Positions 39,501-51,131 of a stretch of DNA of 64,000 nucleotides are shown here, piece after piece; within the stretch, counting starts at the first letter, position 1, and each line of letters begins with the position of its first letter. A model generated the notes under the pieces. It searched no databases, had not been told where the DNA came from, and saw only the letters and a program-made list of their open reading frames with translations. Source of the DNA: Onchocerca volvulus (lineage: Eukaryota > Nematoda > Chromadorea > Rhabditida > Onchocercidae). Location of the stretch: contig HG738145.1 in NCBI GenBank assembly GCA_000499405.2, positions 1-64,000 on the forward strand, written 5' to 3'. The position numbers were made by a program, and so were the translations under genes.

Positions 39501-42500
39501 AGAAAAATCCTTTGTTGTCTCAGAAGCATGCGTGTCTTTGTTAGCGCATGAGGTTAGTGCATGATGAAAGAAAGCTTTTTTAAAGCTTATTGACTTGAGA
39601 GACAAAAAATGATTTTACAGCAAATATGCAATGTCAAATTTAAAACAAAGAAATCACTGATTTTCTTCTTTGATCCTCGCAATTTCAGCAACATGCACTA
39701 TTTTATTTTTATTAACCAAATTTTTACAGATTTTTAGAGTTAATTAAGAGATTTAGCGAATTGCATATTAAGAAATCTCGACAAATCACCGTGTGTTGTT
39801 TAATTCGAACGATTAGATAAATATGATACATGCATATCGGATTATTCTTCGCTTTTCATCGAAGATGTTTACGGCATCTCTAGTAAATCAAAGAATCGAT
39901 CAATCGATTCTTCGATCAATGTGATATTGTGATTGATTCCATGATCAATGTGATATGCTGAGAAGAATTGTCAAATTTTTATTATAAGCTTTTCCCAATG
40001 AAAACTTTGATCTATTCGAGTTGATTTACTTGATCTGAATTAATGCGTTTTTAAATAACATCGTTATCAATATTTTCCTTGAAGAAAGATAATTATGGCT
40101 ATCAATTGGATAAGTAATGTATTATCATTATGAAATTTATCAAAATAAAGTATTTATCATAGTAATGTTCTGATATTGCAGAATTTCTTTCACATGGATA
40201 CTATAGGATTTGTTACAAAAGTTTTTTGAAAAAGAATACTGTAAATATTCTTTCAAAAGGGATGCTATGGTATTTATTTTCGAAAAAAAAAAATACACAG
40301 AGTTCCTTTCGGAAAACTTAAAAAATTATTTAAAAATTAATAAGAATTGATCAATAAAAGGGGTAAAATGTGAAATAAGAATTGACAGAAATAAATGAAA
40401 CATTCCAAAAAAATACGTTCCTCATTATGAAGACAATAAGATATGTTCATCACTATCACCACAATATGAAAATTCTTCAATTATTCAGATGCTTCTGATA
40501 TTATGTGTAATATTTCAGGTACATGTCAGATAATGTGATTAGATCATTGCCAAAATTTTAATTGCACCAAAAACTATCTGAAATCAAAAATTTTTCAAAG
40601 AATTATCAAAATTTCAAAATAAAAATTGTCATATTTTGAAGAATTTTAAAGAAAATACGGATCAAACAATAAGTCAAATGTTAAATTAAAATTGAAGTTA
40701 TTTTGCAAAATAAATGTATGAGAGGCAATTAATCATTTATTCCCTGAAAAGATTTAATTATTCATTTTAATTAATTACTATTTTAATGCTATCCTATGCT
40801 CAATCATTATTATTTAAAAATATGTAAACACATGGTGGATTGAAGGATGAGAAAGAAACAAATTCAAAGAGTCAAAAGTAATTGATGATATTTTAGAATA
40901 ATAATAATAATAACAATAATTCGAAAATCATCGAGGGAGAAGTTGTTGACAGATTAAAAGCAATAAATTTTAATTTCTAGCTGAACAAATGACGGATTAG
41001 TTTTTTTTCCAAAGTTTTCAAAATCATTTAAAAGTATGTTGTTATTTTTGAGGTAAAAGAATAATGATTGATTGGTTATCTTATTTGATTGATATTTCCT
41101 GAAGATGAAACATTTCAAAATCTTGTAAATTTGATAAAAAATAAAAAATAAAAAAATGAAATAGTTGGGTAGACTAACTAAGGAGTGGAATTAACATTGA
41201 ATTTTACACCATTTCAATATCTCACTGCAATTTTAAAGCTATTTAAACTGTTATTCTGATAAATTTCACATTGGAATAAAACATTCCAAAAAATTGATTA
41301 TATAATTTATAATGATTGTTATTATAATTAAAGCTTTTCTTTTTAGCCTACCATGTCATATTTTTTAATCATTTTGCTTTGTCTTTTACTTTATTTTGGA
41401 TATTATATAAATTAAATACTGCTCTAACACTTTAATTAAAAAGGAAAAGAAAAAACTATTGGCTAACAGAAAAACATAAGAAGGAAAATGGTAAAACAAG
41501 TAAAAATAATACATCTGTTTGAATAAATCGAAGAAATTTTGTGATGAATAAAAAAAAAAGGTCGTAAATTGGTGCGAAATTTTTTTTTTTCATCCAGCAA
41601 GAAATATTCATCTGGTTCTGTATCTGAAGTTAAGTTTTATTTTCTATATCATTCGTTTTCTTTTTTGTTTTTACCAATCGCATAATTGAAGATGATGTGT
41701 TTCGAAATACGTCAGTTATATTACATCAGAAATCAAACATTAAATTTTGAAAACTATTATGAAATAATTTGAACAAATTATCGCAAATTGATAAAGCTTA
41801 AATATTTATGAGATAAAATAAGAGATTGTGATAACAGTTGTTAGAGACAAAATATTCTAACCTCAACTAATATATCCTATACCAATTCATCATTATATTT
41901 TCAAAAATTTACTGAAAATTCTGAAAAAAAGCTAGCGATGTTTTTACAAAAGTTTTTCAAAGCAACTTTATTAGTCATTAAAATTTATAATCATTTCGAA
42001 ATCTTGTTAGCTTCTCATCGAATGTATCTTCATTGAAATGTGAAGTTTGAAATTTTTAAATTTTCAATATTTATTTATTTTTTCTAATACCTGATGTAGT
42101 TATTATCTTTTTTATTTTTTAATTTCTTCGTTAATTTTACTCATTCTTGATCTCCTGCCATTTTTAAATTTGCCTATATTACATTTTCAGAAATTTTAAT
42201 GAAAATTCAAAAAAAAAAAAAGCTAGCTATGATTTCACAAAAATCTTTTCAAAGCTACTCTGTCAATCCTTAAAATTCATTTTCATTTCGAAAAAATTTT
42301 GCTTGTTTCTCAATTATTTTTGTTTAATCCGTGTTATAAACATTGAAATTCTGTTTGAAATAAGAGCAACCTGAAGTGTAATTATTTCTTATTGAAAATT
42401 TTTAAAATTTGTAATTCACAACTTCTTTCTTCATCTTAAATTCCATCAATCAACAATTTATTTTCAAAACTTTCCTCTGACAGCTTGCTGCACCTGTTTT

Positions 42501-43154
42501 GCATAATTGAATTCTTATATTAGTTTTAATATGATTAAAACTTTTCTGCTTGCTAATGCCAATTTTTAAAACAAAATCAATCAAATTATGAATAAAATTT
42601 AGTTGAGGAAAAGACTTCAAAATTTTCCATATTTTTGAAAAATTCTAGTAACTTTTCTTTTTATTCCATTTATCATATTTTCACCGATCATTGAATTCAA
42701 AGTAAGCCAAAAATAAATTTGACAATTCACTAGTAAATTTTTACATCTATTCATAATCAATTTCCTTATCTGAAATTTTCGAACTATTTTTTTATCACTA
42801 CATTTTCGAGCAGTCCTTTCATCAATATCCACAATAATAACATTATGATTCGTAAGATAAGATTGCTTATCATAGTTCCAAAAATGATTATGATGTTAAC
42901 CACCAAATTTTTGTATTATTTATTTATTATGTAAAACTTTTATTTTTTATCTTTTCTTAGAATTTTATAACAAATATTGGTTTTGTGAAATTTGAAGAAA
43001 TTTTCATAAATTTGAAGTTATAAAAAAATGAAGTTTTTAAGTTATATGTTCAAAAATTTCGAGAACTTCACTTTTGAAATTTATCATTTGAAATTTATCA
43101 TTTGTCAATATTGCAAATCAATTTATCATAATTCTTTTATCACATTTAGATAAA
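39501..43154. other. gene-free stretch with a diverged duplication
   Basis: Segments 41895-42015 and 42180-42315 are diverged direct copies (ttttca.aaattt, aaaaagctagc(g/t)atg, ttttcaaagc.ac.., catttcgaaa). Segment 40090-40145 repeats part of 33577-33625. No exon is seen. Confidence 0.5.
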
Positions 43155-44476
43155 ATGCAGTTTGATCCAGATCATCCGACATGGCGTTTTTGTTTTTGTC
43201 ATTTACGAAATTGTTTAATGATCTTAGCTGGTTCAGAGATTATCATATCACTGCTGATATTATTATGTTCCACCATTTACATTGTTATAAAAAATTTTAA
43301 ACAGGTTATTTTTTTACAATATTAGCTGAAAGGTTAAAATTTTGTTCATTTTTAAAATAACAGAAATAACTAATCATAAAAAAAAAAAAAAAAAAAAAAA
43401 AANTTTTTTTTTTTTTTTTTTTTTTTTTGCATATTTTTATCAATTAAAACAAATTTTAGGAAAATTTTTTGTATCCAACAATAGCAGCTCGAACGATATT
43501 TATTATTTTCTCGTATGCAATTAGTTTTTCTATTGCTGTTCAATCAATACGTTTTATCGATGATGTACATCGTGAAATATTGGAAGAACGAAATATGCAG
43601 ATAAATTTAGATAAAAATAAGGTAAAAATGATTAAAATGTTGGAAAATTTAAGTTGGACATCATTTTTGTTTTCTTTTTTTTTTTTTTTTTAACGAACAT
43701 TTAAAAAAAAAAAAAAAGTAAATTAAAGAATAAATTTTAACTTATGCTATCTATATGTTTCAAATGAACAACTTTTAAATTTACTATTTTAAATTTACAA
43801 CTTCAAATTTATTTTGCGATATTATTCGCAAAATTTTTAGATTGAAATATATATTATTGGACGTCTATTGCTAGTATTCTTCATCACATTTCTAATAACA
43901 GTATTTGTATTATATACAATTTATTTAATTATATTATGCATTTGCTATGTAAAAAAAATTAAGCGATTGCGCAGAAAACGTTCGAGAAATATTTCTCTCC
44001 AAACTGGTATGTTTTTTTTTTTTTTTTTACTTATAAATTCAAATTGTAAATCAATAATTGGAAATTTGAAATTTATGAATTAGTAAATATCGCATAAATA
44101 ATTGTTTTATATCAAAAAATACTAAATATATTAATAAATGATCAAAAATGAGGTAAAAAAAAAAATAGAACGATTATTCTTTGTGATAAAAATCAATTTT
44201 TCTTCTTCAATTTTTTTTTTTTTTTTTTGTGATAATAAAACAAATCAATTTTTCTGAGTGATAAAAATTGTAATTTTCATGCTAATAACGGTTGAAGTAT
44301 AATGATAAGCGTAAGAATGTTGTCAAATTTTTATGAAAATGTGCTCGAGAAATTGTCGAATTTTAGGATTAAATAGAGCAGCTACTTGTATTCCTGTTTC
44401 ATCGACTATCAAGCGAGATGATAAAGGAAGCAGTGATAACTACAGCAGTTCGTATTCGAAAGCGGCAACTTGCTAA
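43155..44476 (+). CDS. small nematode membrane protein with three predicted TM segments (195 aa)
   Basis: Not recognised as a named family. Exons 43155-43304, 43460-43621, 43841-44006 and 44367-44476 join in phase with GT-AG introns and end at TAA. Residues 8-20 are Cys/His rich (TWRFCFCHLRNC), reminiscent of the start of LAPTM-like nematode proteins but not diagnostic. TM1 is about 21-45, TM2 61-80 and TM3 110-140, followed by a strongly basic stop-transfer segment (KKIKRLRRKRSR) and a Ser-rich cytosolic tail. A single N at 43403 lies in intron 1, between an A-run and a T-run. The ATG follows cacatttag, which may be a trans-splice acceptor or the end of a 5' UTR intron. A transporter accessory or endomembrane role would be speculation. 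Confidence 0.75.
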
Positions 44477-45841
44477 ATTCTTTTCAACACTTTTTTATGG
44501 AATATTCCGATGAAGAATATAAATGTGATTCGCAAATTTTTCCGGCATTTGTCGCAACATATTTCTAGCCATTTTTTTTTTTTTTTTTTGGTGAAATTGA
44601 AGCGAAAAAAAAGGAAAAAAAAAGAATGACATTTTAGTCTTAAAAATGTAATCAAAGCATGGCACTTAAAAATTAGATAAAAAATATTTAAGCAAACAAC
44701 AAAATAGTATAACTGAAAGAGATATTTTTTATTTGATTTAAAATACTGGAAAAAATACTCAATATATTAGTTTCATGTTGCATATTGTATTATACTGAAA
44801 TCAACATCACGTATAGATTGAGGAATTCGAACAAATAAAATTGAATAAAAATGATAGTTTACAAGATAACTCGATAAGATGATGATCAGTAATTTTCAAA
44901 TTTGATAATAAAAAAACCCGCCAATGTTATCTTTTTTTATTTTTGTTTTAAGCGGTTTATCTTGTATATTTTTTATGCTTATTGTGTTAGAGTTAACTTC
45001 ACAATTTGATAAAGTTATTTTGAACAACAAAACAAAATATTGTTTATTGTTTGTTTCGTAAATTTTGTTGTTTTTTCTGTTTTTTTTCTAGTTTTTTTTT
45101 TAGGTATATGCAAAAAAAGTTTGCTACCATGTAAACATGCAAGCAAGTATGCTAATTATCTTCGATTTCAATTTATTTTTTTTTCAGAAATGTCGAAAAT
45201 TCGAAATTATTCCACCACCATAAATGATAAACGTTAATGCTTGCATTTACATATGCAAATCAATTTTCCATTATTCAATATTGTTACTCAATAAAATATT
45301 ACATACAATAATTATCAAATGATCTGATTGTAAATTTTAATTTTTTTTATTCAATTTTTTCTTTAAAACAAATCTGTTTGTGATGTAAAGGAGAATTTAA
45401 AAAATATCATCTTTTTCTATTTTCAATAATCATTGCATTAAAAAAAAAAAGAATTTTTTTCTTTTAGTTTTTTAATAAAAATTTATTTCTCAAACTTGAC
45501 ATATTGATGTTTTCAATTAAGAATTAAGGATTAAATTTAGTATTTATAATTTAAAAAAAAAAAAAAAAAAACCAGTCAAAATCTGACTAAGCCTAAGCCT
45601 AACCAATTGAACTTTCCGATTTCCGCTGTTAATTGCTGAATTCGTCACAAATATGTACATGTCCCCATTGTATATCTTTACCCAAAAAATAGGCGAACAT
45701 TTTAAGTGGAATTACTTTGAAATGCAAAGCGAAATTGAAATATCGCATATGCATGTGAAATTATCATTTATTAAAAATTCACATACGATAGCCTGCAATT
45801 GACCAAAAATTTCGGATATCAATTATACTTCCATAATCATT
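44477..45841. other. gene-free stretch before the snRNA cluster
   Basis: AT-rich sequence containing the presumed 3' UTR of the membrane protein gene. Two telomere-type GCCTAA units lie at 45587-45603. No exon is seen. Confidence 0.5.
45587..45603 (-). repeat. short telomere-type repeat, (GCCTAA)2
   Basis: ctaagcctaagcctaacc is two full units of the complement of the nematode telomere repeat TTAGGC plus partial ends. Alone this could be chance, but a longer TTAGGC tract lies 1.5 kb away in the opposite orientation. Confidence 0.5.
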
Positions 45842-45954
45842 GCCCTTTTTAGGGCTTCCAAAAAATGTTAGTACAATCATGAATACTCTCCTGCACGGAA
45901 ATCTTTAGTAAAAGGCGAAAGATTTTCTCGGTCAAATGCAGGAGAGCAAGACAA
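45842..45954 (-). ncRNA. U5: U5 spliceosomal snRNA, copy 1
   Basis: U5 is the core RNA of the U5 snRNP that holds the exons during both splicing steps. The invariant loop 1 with its flanking stem is intact (aaatctttcgcctttta, then ctaaagatttccgtg), enclosed by the ctcctgca/tgcaggag stem. The Sm-type site aacattttttgg and the 3' hairpin gccctaaaaagggc follow. The 5' end is inferred from spacing and from the two other copies. A GAACC block lies 58 nt upstream (46008-46012 on the plus strand). The gene is divergent to the U2 gene at 48051. Confidence 0.93.
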
Positions 45955-46130
45955 AATTACTTCCCTCTCGACCTCTGATATAGATAAGCATGCAAGAAAT
46001 ATGCAGTGGTTCAGTGAATTTCATAGAGACGAGCAGAGAAAAGTGCTCTCAGTGGCGATACGACTGAAGAGGATTGAGTTGTTCAATTTCAGGATCGATC
46101 TTTGACCTCAATATTTTTTCCCTGATTGTA
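45955..46130 (-). promoter_or_regulatory. U5 copy 1 upstream region, inverted copy of 51765-51940
   Basis: It contains the candidate proximal sequence element GAACCACTGCATATTTCTTGC (read on the minus strand, starting at 46012) and closely mirrors the region upstream of the U5 gene at 51941, up to the point where the 1.5-kb insertion begins. Confidence 0.7.
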
Positions 46131-46218
46131 ACTGATAGGGATATAATTAAAATTATCATTAAAATATCATTAAAATTTATATATCATTAGAATTAATATA
46201 TCACTAATATCATTAAAA

Positions 46219-46686
46219 TTAATTTTCATTTATCCTCCTTATTGAATTTGATGATGAAATTTTTGGTCGTTTCGTGCTTCCAAAATCTCTTGCGTCAAAA
46301 TACCTTTCATCCATACCAACCATATTACGCACTTGCATGCCGAAAGGTTGATCAGTTATGGCATCATTGTTCTTGGCCCAATCTTCTCTCGGTCCATTAT
46401 ATTTTCTTTGCCATTTGAATTTCGGTTTGGCTTTGTCCTCTTCCTTTTTGTTAAGGCCAGGAGGTGCATCATACATAAATGAAAGACCCATGCGTACCTT
46501 TTCATCTCCTAGAAGAGCTTTATTGTTCAGTATTTCTTGTTCCCGTTCATATGCAATGCGCAATTCCTCCTGACGTTTCTTCTCCAGTTCATCTTTTTGA
46601 CGTGCTTGCCATACTTTCTTGATATTCCGCAATGAGCTTGGATGGAAATCCTTTTTGCTCGTAAAATTTTGAAATATTTTACCCAT
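46219..46686 (-). CDS. CIR1-like (Cir_N domain) protein, intronless and C-terminally truncated (155 aa)
   Basis: From the Met at 46686 the protein reads [20 protein letters not shown], then [44 protein letters not shown] and [10 protein letters not shown]. This follows the N-terminus of CIR1, the corepressor that links the CSL/RBPJ transcription factor to histone deacetylases and that also associates with splicing factors. It diverges just before the zinc knuckle expected next, giving an unrelated 30-residue tail and a stop; animal CIR1 is about 450 residues. The absence of introns over about 470 nt, in a genome whose exons average about 150 nt, together with the repeat-rich insertion around it, suggests a retrocopy. 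The frame is open a further 54 codons upstream, which looks like 5' UTR. Whether it is expressed is unknown. Confidence 0.75.
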   Translation of the reverse strand: MGKIFQNFTSKKDFHPSSLRNIKKVWQARQKDELEKKRQEELRIAYEREQEILNNKALLGDEKVRMGLSFMYDAPPGLNKKEEDKAKPKFKWQRKYNGPREDWAKNNDAITDQPFGMQVRNMVGMDERYFDARDFGSTKRPKISSSNSIRRINEN

Positions 46687-46854
46687 TTTTGTGAAATAAA
46701 CAATTCCTATTTGATGATACAATTTATTAAAGGACGGAACAATTAAGAATAAACTACTATCGGGGATTAACACTACGTATTCTTCACTTTGTCGTTCGAA
46801 GAAATGAATACTGCTTCTCGATTGTTGATTGTTGCCGATCCGGGTCAACCTTGT

Positions 46855-47070
46855 TGGGTCGTTGTAAAATAGTGTCGTACGGGATACTGGTGCTCATTCC
46901 AACTCGCGGAATAATGTGCTTCTGCTTCAAATCCGAACCTTATATATCCTTTCGAAATCCCTCCTTCCTGATCTCCAATTTGACGCCTCATGATCTCGCT
47001 TTGTTTATCTGTTAATTGGAGTGTTTAGTGACAAACATGTTTATCGTTTTGGCGGGAAACATGTTTTCCT
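46855..47070 (+). mobile_element. LTR-like dispersed repeat, copy B
   Basis: Partner of 20705-20965: ttgttgggtcgttgta, ggtgctcattcc, ccttatatatcctttcg, aatccctcc, tgatctccaatttgacgcctca, atctcgctttgttta and ggcgggaaacatgttt in the same order. Situated just upstream of the CIR1-like frame, it could supply a promoter on the opposite strand or simply mark a nested insertion. Confidence 0.6.
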
Positions 47071-47075
47071 TTTGT

Positions 47076-47153
47076 TTAGCTTAGGCTTGGGCTTAGGGTT
47101 TTAGGCTTAGGCTTATGCTTAGACTTAGGCTTAGGCTTAGGCTTAGGCTTAGG
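47076..47153 (+). repeat. interstitial telomeric repeat (TTAGGC)n
   Basis: About twelve units, the last four and a half perfect and in register, the earlier ones with single changes (ttgggc, ttaggg, ttatgc, ttagac). TTAGGC is the nematode telomere repeat. The tract lies inside the insertion that splits the U5-U2 module. Confidence 0.9.
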
Positions 47154-47653
47154 AAACAGTTTGTGGATTTATGATGCCAATTCCCTTGCACAGTAGTAAA
47201 GTTTGTTTACTTTCTTCTTTGTAATGCTTATTGATTCTACTGTTTCGGCTGCTTGCCTGCTTGCTTATATTTTTTTAGGACATAATGCCATATTGTGCAG
47301 ACTTTTGCAAGTAGAAGCATGAAAGTTTTCTTTTCTTGCAATCATTTGTTGTATTACTTGTTTGAAAACAATTGATGCATGCGTTGAGTTTTTTCAGACA
47401 CTCGAACTGATCATTAAGTGTAAGATAATTATAGCATTGATTATTTCAATGGTCCTTGTTGCAAAACATGAAAAATCTTCTAACCATAGAAATTTGCTTT
47501 GATTCTGCAGTTTGCTTAGCTGAAGATTATTTTGTTTGGGTTGTTGCTTCAACGTAATTAGGACCGATGTTTCATCTGTAGTATTGTGTGGAAACTTTTG
47601 AGAATTACACCAACATGAGTTCATTGTCAAAAATAAGAGATGCAAAATTTATC
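47154..47653. other. remainder of the insertion, no clear gene
   Basis: A minus-strand frame at 47394-47645 (83 codons) and a plus-strand MPYCADFC start followed at once by a stop (47285) are present. Neither has supporting splice sites or a convincing domain. Confidence 0.4.
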
Positions 47654-47984
47654 CAAAAGACATTTGTAAATGGACATTGGCTACAGTGTCACCATGTCAA
47701 TGTTTGACATTTAATTTAAAGTAAATTTATTTTGTTTAAGCTTTTTTGAAATTCTCTGATCTTTCTCCTTGACCTTTGACATCTGTTAGTTAATTAGCAT
47801 GAGAAATGCTAGTTAATTAGCACTTCTCATGCTGATCCAAATGGCATGTCTTTCTCTCTCTCTCTCTCTTTCTCTTTCTTTGACTATTCGACCATAGCAA
47901 TTGTTCTCTCACAGAACTTCAACAGCTCCAAGTTATGCGATGAAAGAGAGAAAGAGAGTATTCCCTATACATGTAATAAAATGA

Positions 47985-48050
47985 AGTTGTAAAACCCATC
48001 CAAAGTTTACTGCTCTGTATGATAATAGACAGCAGTGCTCATCGAACAGT
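47985..48050 (+). promoter_or_regulatory. U2 candidate proximal sequence element
   Basis: aacccatccaaagtttactgc (from about 47992) lies about 59 nt before the U2 start and shares GAACC-like and TTT.CT.GC positions with the U5 upstream block (gaaccactgcatatttcttgc). In this copy the leading G of GAACC is an A; the minus-strand U2 has intact GAACC. Confidence 0.6.
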
Positions 48051-48237
48051 ATCGCTTCTCGGCCTATTGGCTAAGATCAAAGTGTAGTATCTGTTCTTAT
48101 CAGCTTAATCTCTGATATGTGATCTATCGATCACTTCGAGATTATCCTATTTTTGAGACCTTGGTGGGTTTGCAGGGGCTTGCTCCTCACCTACCGCGGG
48201 TCGACCCGGTATTGCACCTACTTCCGGGAACGGCCCA
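48051..48237 (+). ncRNA. U2: U2 spliceosomal snRNA, copy 1
   Basis: The 187-nt gene starts atcgcttctcggcctattgg. It carries the branchpoint-recognition sequence gtgtagtatctg (48082-48093), the Sm site atttttgag (48149-48157), stem-loop III (tgcaggggcttgctcctcac) and the terminal stem-loop ending cggccca. U2 pairs with the intron branch site and with U6 in the spliceosome. All functional elements look intact. It is oriented away from the U5 gene at 45842-45954. Confidence 0.97.
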
Positions 48238-48433
48238 TCATCCTTCGGGATGAAAAATAAATTGATTGCGGTCATTAAACGGTGGATTCTCGCCTTCCTC
48301 TCTAGCAAATGCTTTGTGAGAAAATATTCCCGCTTTTTTATATACGAAGACTGTTAATTAACCAACCCAAGTAATTTCTATATAGAAGAAATTTTTAATA
48401 TTCTCATGTAAACGAATCTATGTCTGGGCACAA

Positions 48434-48477
48434 NNNNNNNNNNNNNNNNNNNNNNNNNNNNNNNNNNNNNNNNNNNN
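48434..48477. other. assembly gap (44 N)
   Basis: Unresolved bases exactly at the inner end of the left U2 arm. The size and content of the palindrome spacer are therefore uncertain. Confidence 0.99.
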
Positions 48478-50550
48478 TTTGGAAGATATTTTAAGGAGAT
48501 TGTTTGAGAAAGCTTGATGTAATTGTTTGAAAAAATGTAGGGCGACTGCGGAAAAGATTAATAACAAACACTTTATTTGATATTAATTATAAGCTTCGCA
48601 AATAATGGAATTACGATTATTATAGCGCAAATAATGAAATAAAAATAAGATTATATATAGGATGTAGGAGCGTGAAATAGAAATTTTTTGTGAGCGTTGA
48701 TCGGCAAGTGTTTTTGAGGTAGTGGAGCCAGAAGCAATCTTGTTGACTGTTAGTCCTGTCAGTAACAGACTGTTTTATACAAATGCATAAGTGTTATCAG
48801 TGTTATCAGCACGAGACAATGTAAACAACAAGCACAAATTGCCAATATTTGAATTTCCTTAACAATATAAGCTAATATAATTTCCTTGACAACATAAACT
48901 AATATAACTAATTTCCGATACTTTACTAACATATACAAATATAACTAATTTCAGTTTTCCGCCATGGACAATAAATACATCAGTTTTATTAAATAATCTA
49001 ATTTCGAGCATTACTCGCCCGCTATGTGCGAAAAAAGCAGAGTTATGTATTTTCTGAAGTATTTTATACTGCTTCCGTTGATATTTCCATTATCTCATCA
49101 TTAGCATGTACTCATCATTAGCATGTACTTACCCATTGCTGACTGTAGATGAACTAATTCATAGACATCCATTTGCATCTGCACATTTCAGTCGGCTATC
49201 TCTTTGCGAGTTTTTTTTTTGGAACAATTTTATTGTTCCATTCAACGATGTTTTTTAATCGAAAATTGAAAATAACAAGAAAAAAAAAAGAAAATAAAAT
49301 CTCATAAGAAAGGTTATTTATTATATATGTAAGAAAAAAGGTTATTTGTTTATTGTATCTGGTATTCTATCTATAAGAAAAAAAAATTTTTATCCTAGCA
49401 CTTGAATTTAAAAAATGCCACTAGCATTTCTGATAATCATTTGATGGCCGCATTTCTTTACGAACGATGAGTTGATAAAATATTTTCCCATCCGATAAAA
49501 GAAAGAAAATCCATGTTGTTAGTAAAAAACTGAAATATTTATAAATCGAAATTATTTCAAATAATTTGTATAGAAGAAATTTCTAATATTTGTTAGGCAA
49601 ATGCATCATATATTTGTATCTGGGTACAAAAGTCTTTTTTTATTCCCACATCTTGCGATTTGCTATCAGAGCTGATTGGTATCATTTGAAATGTTGCGAC
49701 GTTGATTGTCAAGAACGTTACAAGACTGTGGCTTGTGAGAATTTGTCGAATTTTATCCTTACTTCAATCTTTTGCATGATTAAGAATGTTGTAAGCTTCC
49801 GTCTACTATCAATATCAAGGATGAATGATTCGCATAGAGCCTTCTGAAGTAGCAAGATCATTGTCGTCAGCAGCTACATTGCTATCGAGCAGTTTTTCAT
49901 ACTGATATCTTCAACGCGAGCAGTCTTTTCGTCTTCAACGAAATCAATCTCTTCTACAACTATTCGGGAAAAAATTCTGATCGATTTGTAATTTGGGATT
50001 GTAGATTGATTGAATTGGATGGAAACTGTTTCTTACCCTAATGAATCTTGCTGCTTGCTAAAAAACTATGATTCTGCTAGATCAGCAATAAGCTTTCTTA
50101 AGTTCATTTCACAGTGAATACGAAAAAGTACTAAACAGTCGTCTCTTGTTGATTTATCATTCGTGCTGTCATTGAAATCGTTCTTTATATTGAACTGGAA
50201 TTGATCTGCCATTGCTATTGATATTGAAAGGACTGATTTCGTTGAAGACACCGATATTGCAGGTACTGACGTTGAAAAAACTGTTCCATTTAAAGCCATC
50301 AGCGTTAAAGAACCCGTTTGTGTTGAAGCCCAAACTGTTGCTGCTCCCCTGAAAACTGCATTTTTACATACAAATCATCCTTGGATTCGATAGCGGACAG
50401 AGGCTCACATATTATTCATACAAAAGATTTGATACGAGAATTAAGATTTAGAATTCGCATAAGTCTCAATTCTTCTGTGTTTTTGACAATTGACCTCTCA
50501 ACATTGCACACGATCCCATAAGCTCCTCAGCAAATGGAGGATGAAGGCCT
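48478..50550. other. spacer of the U2 palindrome
   Basis: At 49563-49630 a decayed copy of the U2 downstream flank (tatagaagaaatttctaatatt ... tctgggtacaa) is visible, a trace of an earlier U2 unit. At 50200-50345 all three plus-strand frames and at least one minus frame stay open, owing to a short periodicity (gttgaaga / actgacgttgaa). A minus-strand exon-like frame, 50066-50350, follows a ttttcag acceptor. I do not recognise a protein and make no gene call. Confidence 0.5.
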
Positions 50551-51093
50551 TTGTGCCCAGACATAGATTCGTTTACATGAGAATATTAAAAATTTCTTCT
50601 ATATAGAAATTACTTGGATTGGTTAATTAACAATCCTCTTATATAAAAAAGTAGGAATATTTCTCACAAAGCATTTGCTAGAGAGGAAGGCGAGAGTCCA
50701 CCGTTTAATGATCGCAATCAATTTATTTTTCATCCCGAAGGATGATGGGCCGTTCCCGGAAGTAGGTGCAATACCGGGTCGACCCGCGGTAGGTGAGGAG
50801 CAAGCCCCTGCAAACCCACCAAGGTCTCAAAAATAGGATAATCTCGAAGTGATCGATAGATCACATATCAGAGATTAAGCTGATAAGAACAGATACTACA
50901 CTTTGATCTTAGCCAATAGGCCGAGAAGCGATACTGTTCGATGAGCACTGCTGTCTATTATCATACAGAGCAGTAAACTTTGGATGGGTTCTACAACTTT
51001 ATTTTATTAAATCTCTCTTTCTCTCTTTCATCGCATAACGTGGAGCTATGAAGTTCTGTGAGAGAACAATTGCTATGGGCGAATAGTCAAAGA

Positions 51094-51131
<38 letters not shown>

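Larger units (their letters stand above)
46131..47653. mobile_element. 1.5-kb insertion splitting a U2-U5 spacer
   Basis: In the inverted sister module the sequence runs continuously from the U5 upstream region through 'ccactgattgtagctcaaaaagacatttg' (reverse complement of 51750-51780). Here the match stops at cctgattgtaa (46130) and resumes at ccaaaagacatttg (47654). The intervening DNA carries a CIR1-like ORF, an LTR-like repeat and TTAGGC repeats. Its left end has several copies of attaaaatatcatta, like the simple-repeat tail of a retrotransposed sequence. Confidence 0.65.
47654..48433 (+). repeat. left arm of the 780-bp U2 inverted repeat
   Basis: Inverted counterpart of about 50551-51330. 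It includes the upstream region with a (TC)n microsatellite (47851-47880), the U2 gene and about 200 bp downstream, and ends at ctgggcacaa directly before the assembly gap. The U2 genes are essentially identical, whereas the flanks differ by scattered substitutions and small indels. Confidence 0.9.

Noticed and set aside
46687..46848. 54-codon N-terminal extension of the CIR1-like frame
   Set aside because: No resemblance to CIR1; the internal Met at 46686 matches the conserved family start MGK-F.
47285..47345. MPYCADFC resembling the start of a THAP zinc finger
   Set aside because: An in-frame stop follows at once and no later THAP residues are visible; too short to support.
49590..49847. 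85-codon frame with WYHLKCCDVDCQ, finger-like
   Set aside because: Cysteine spacing fits no zinc-finger class I can verify, and it overlaps a decayed U2 flank.
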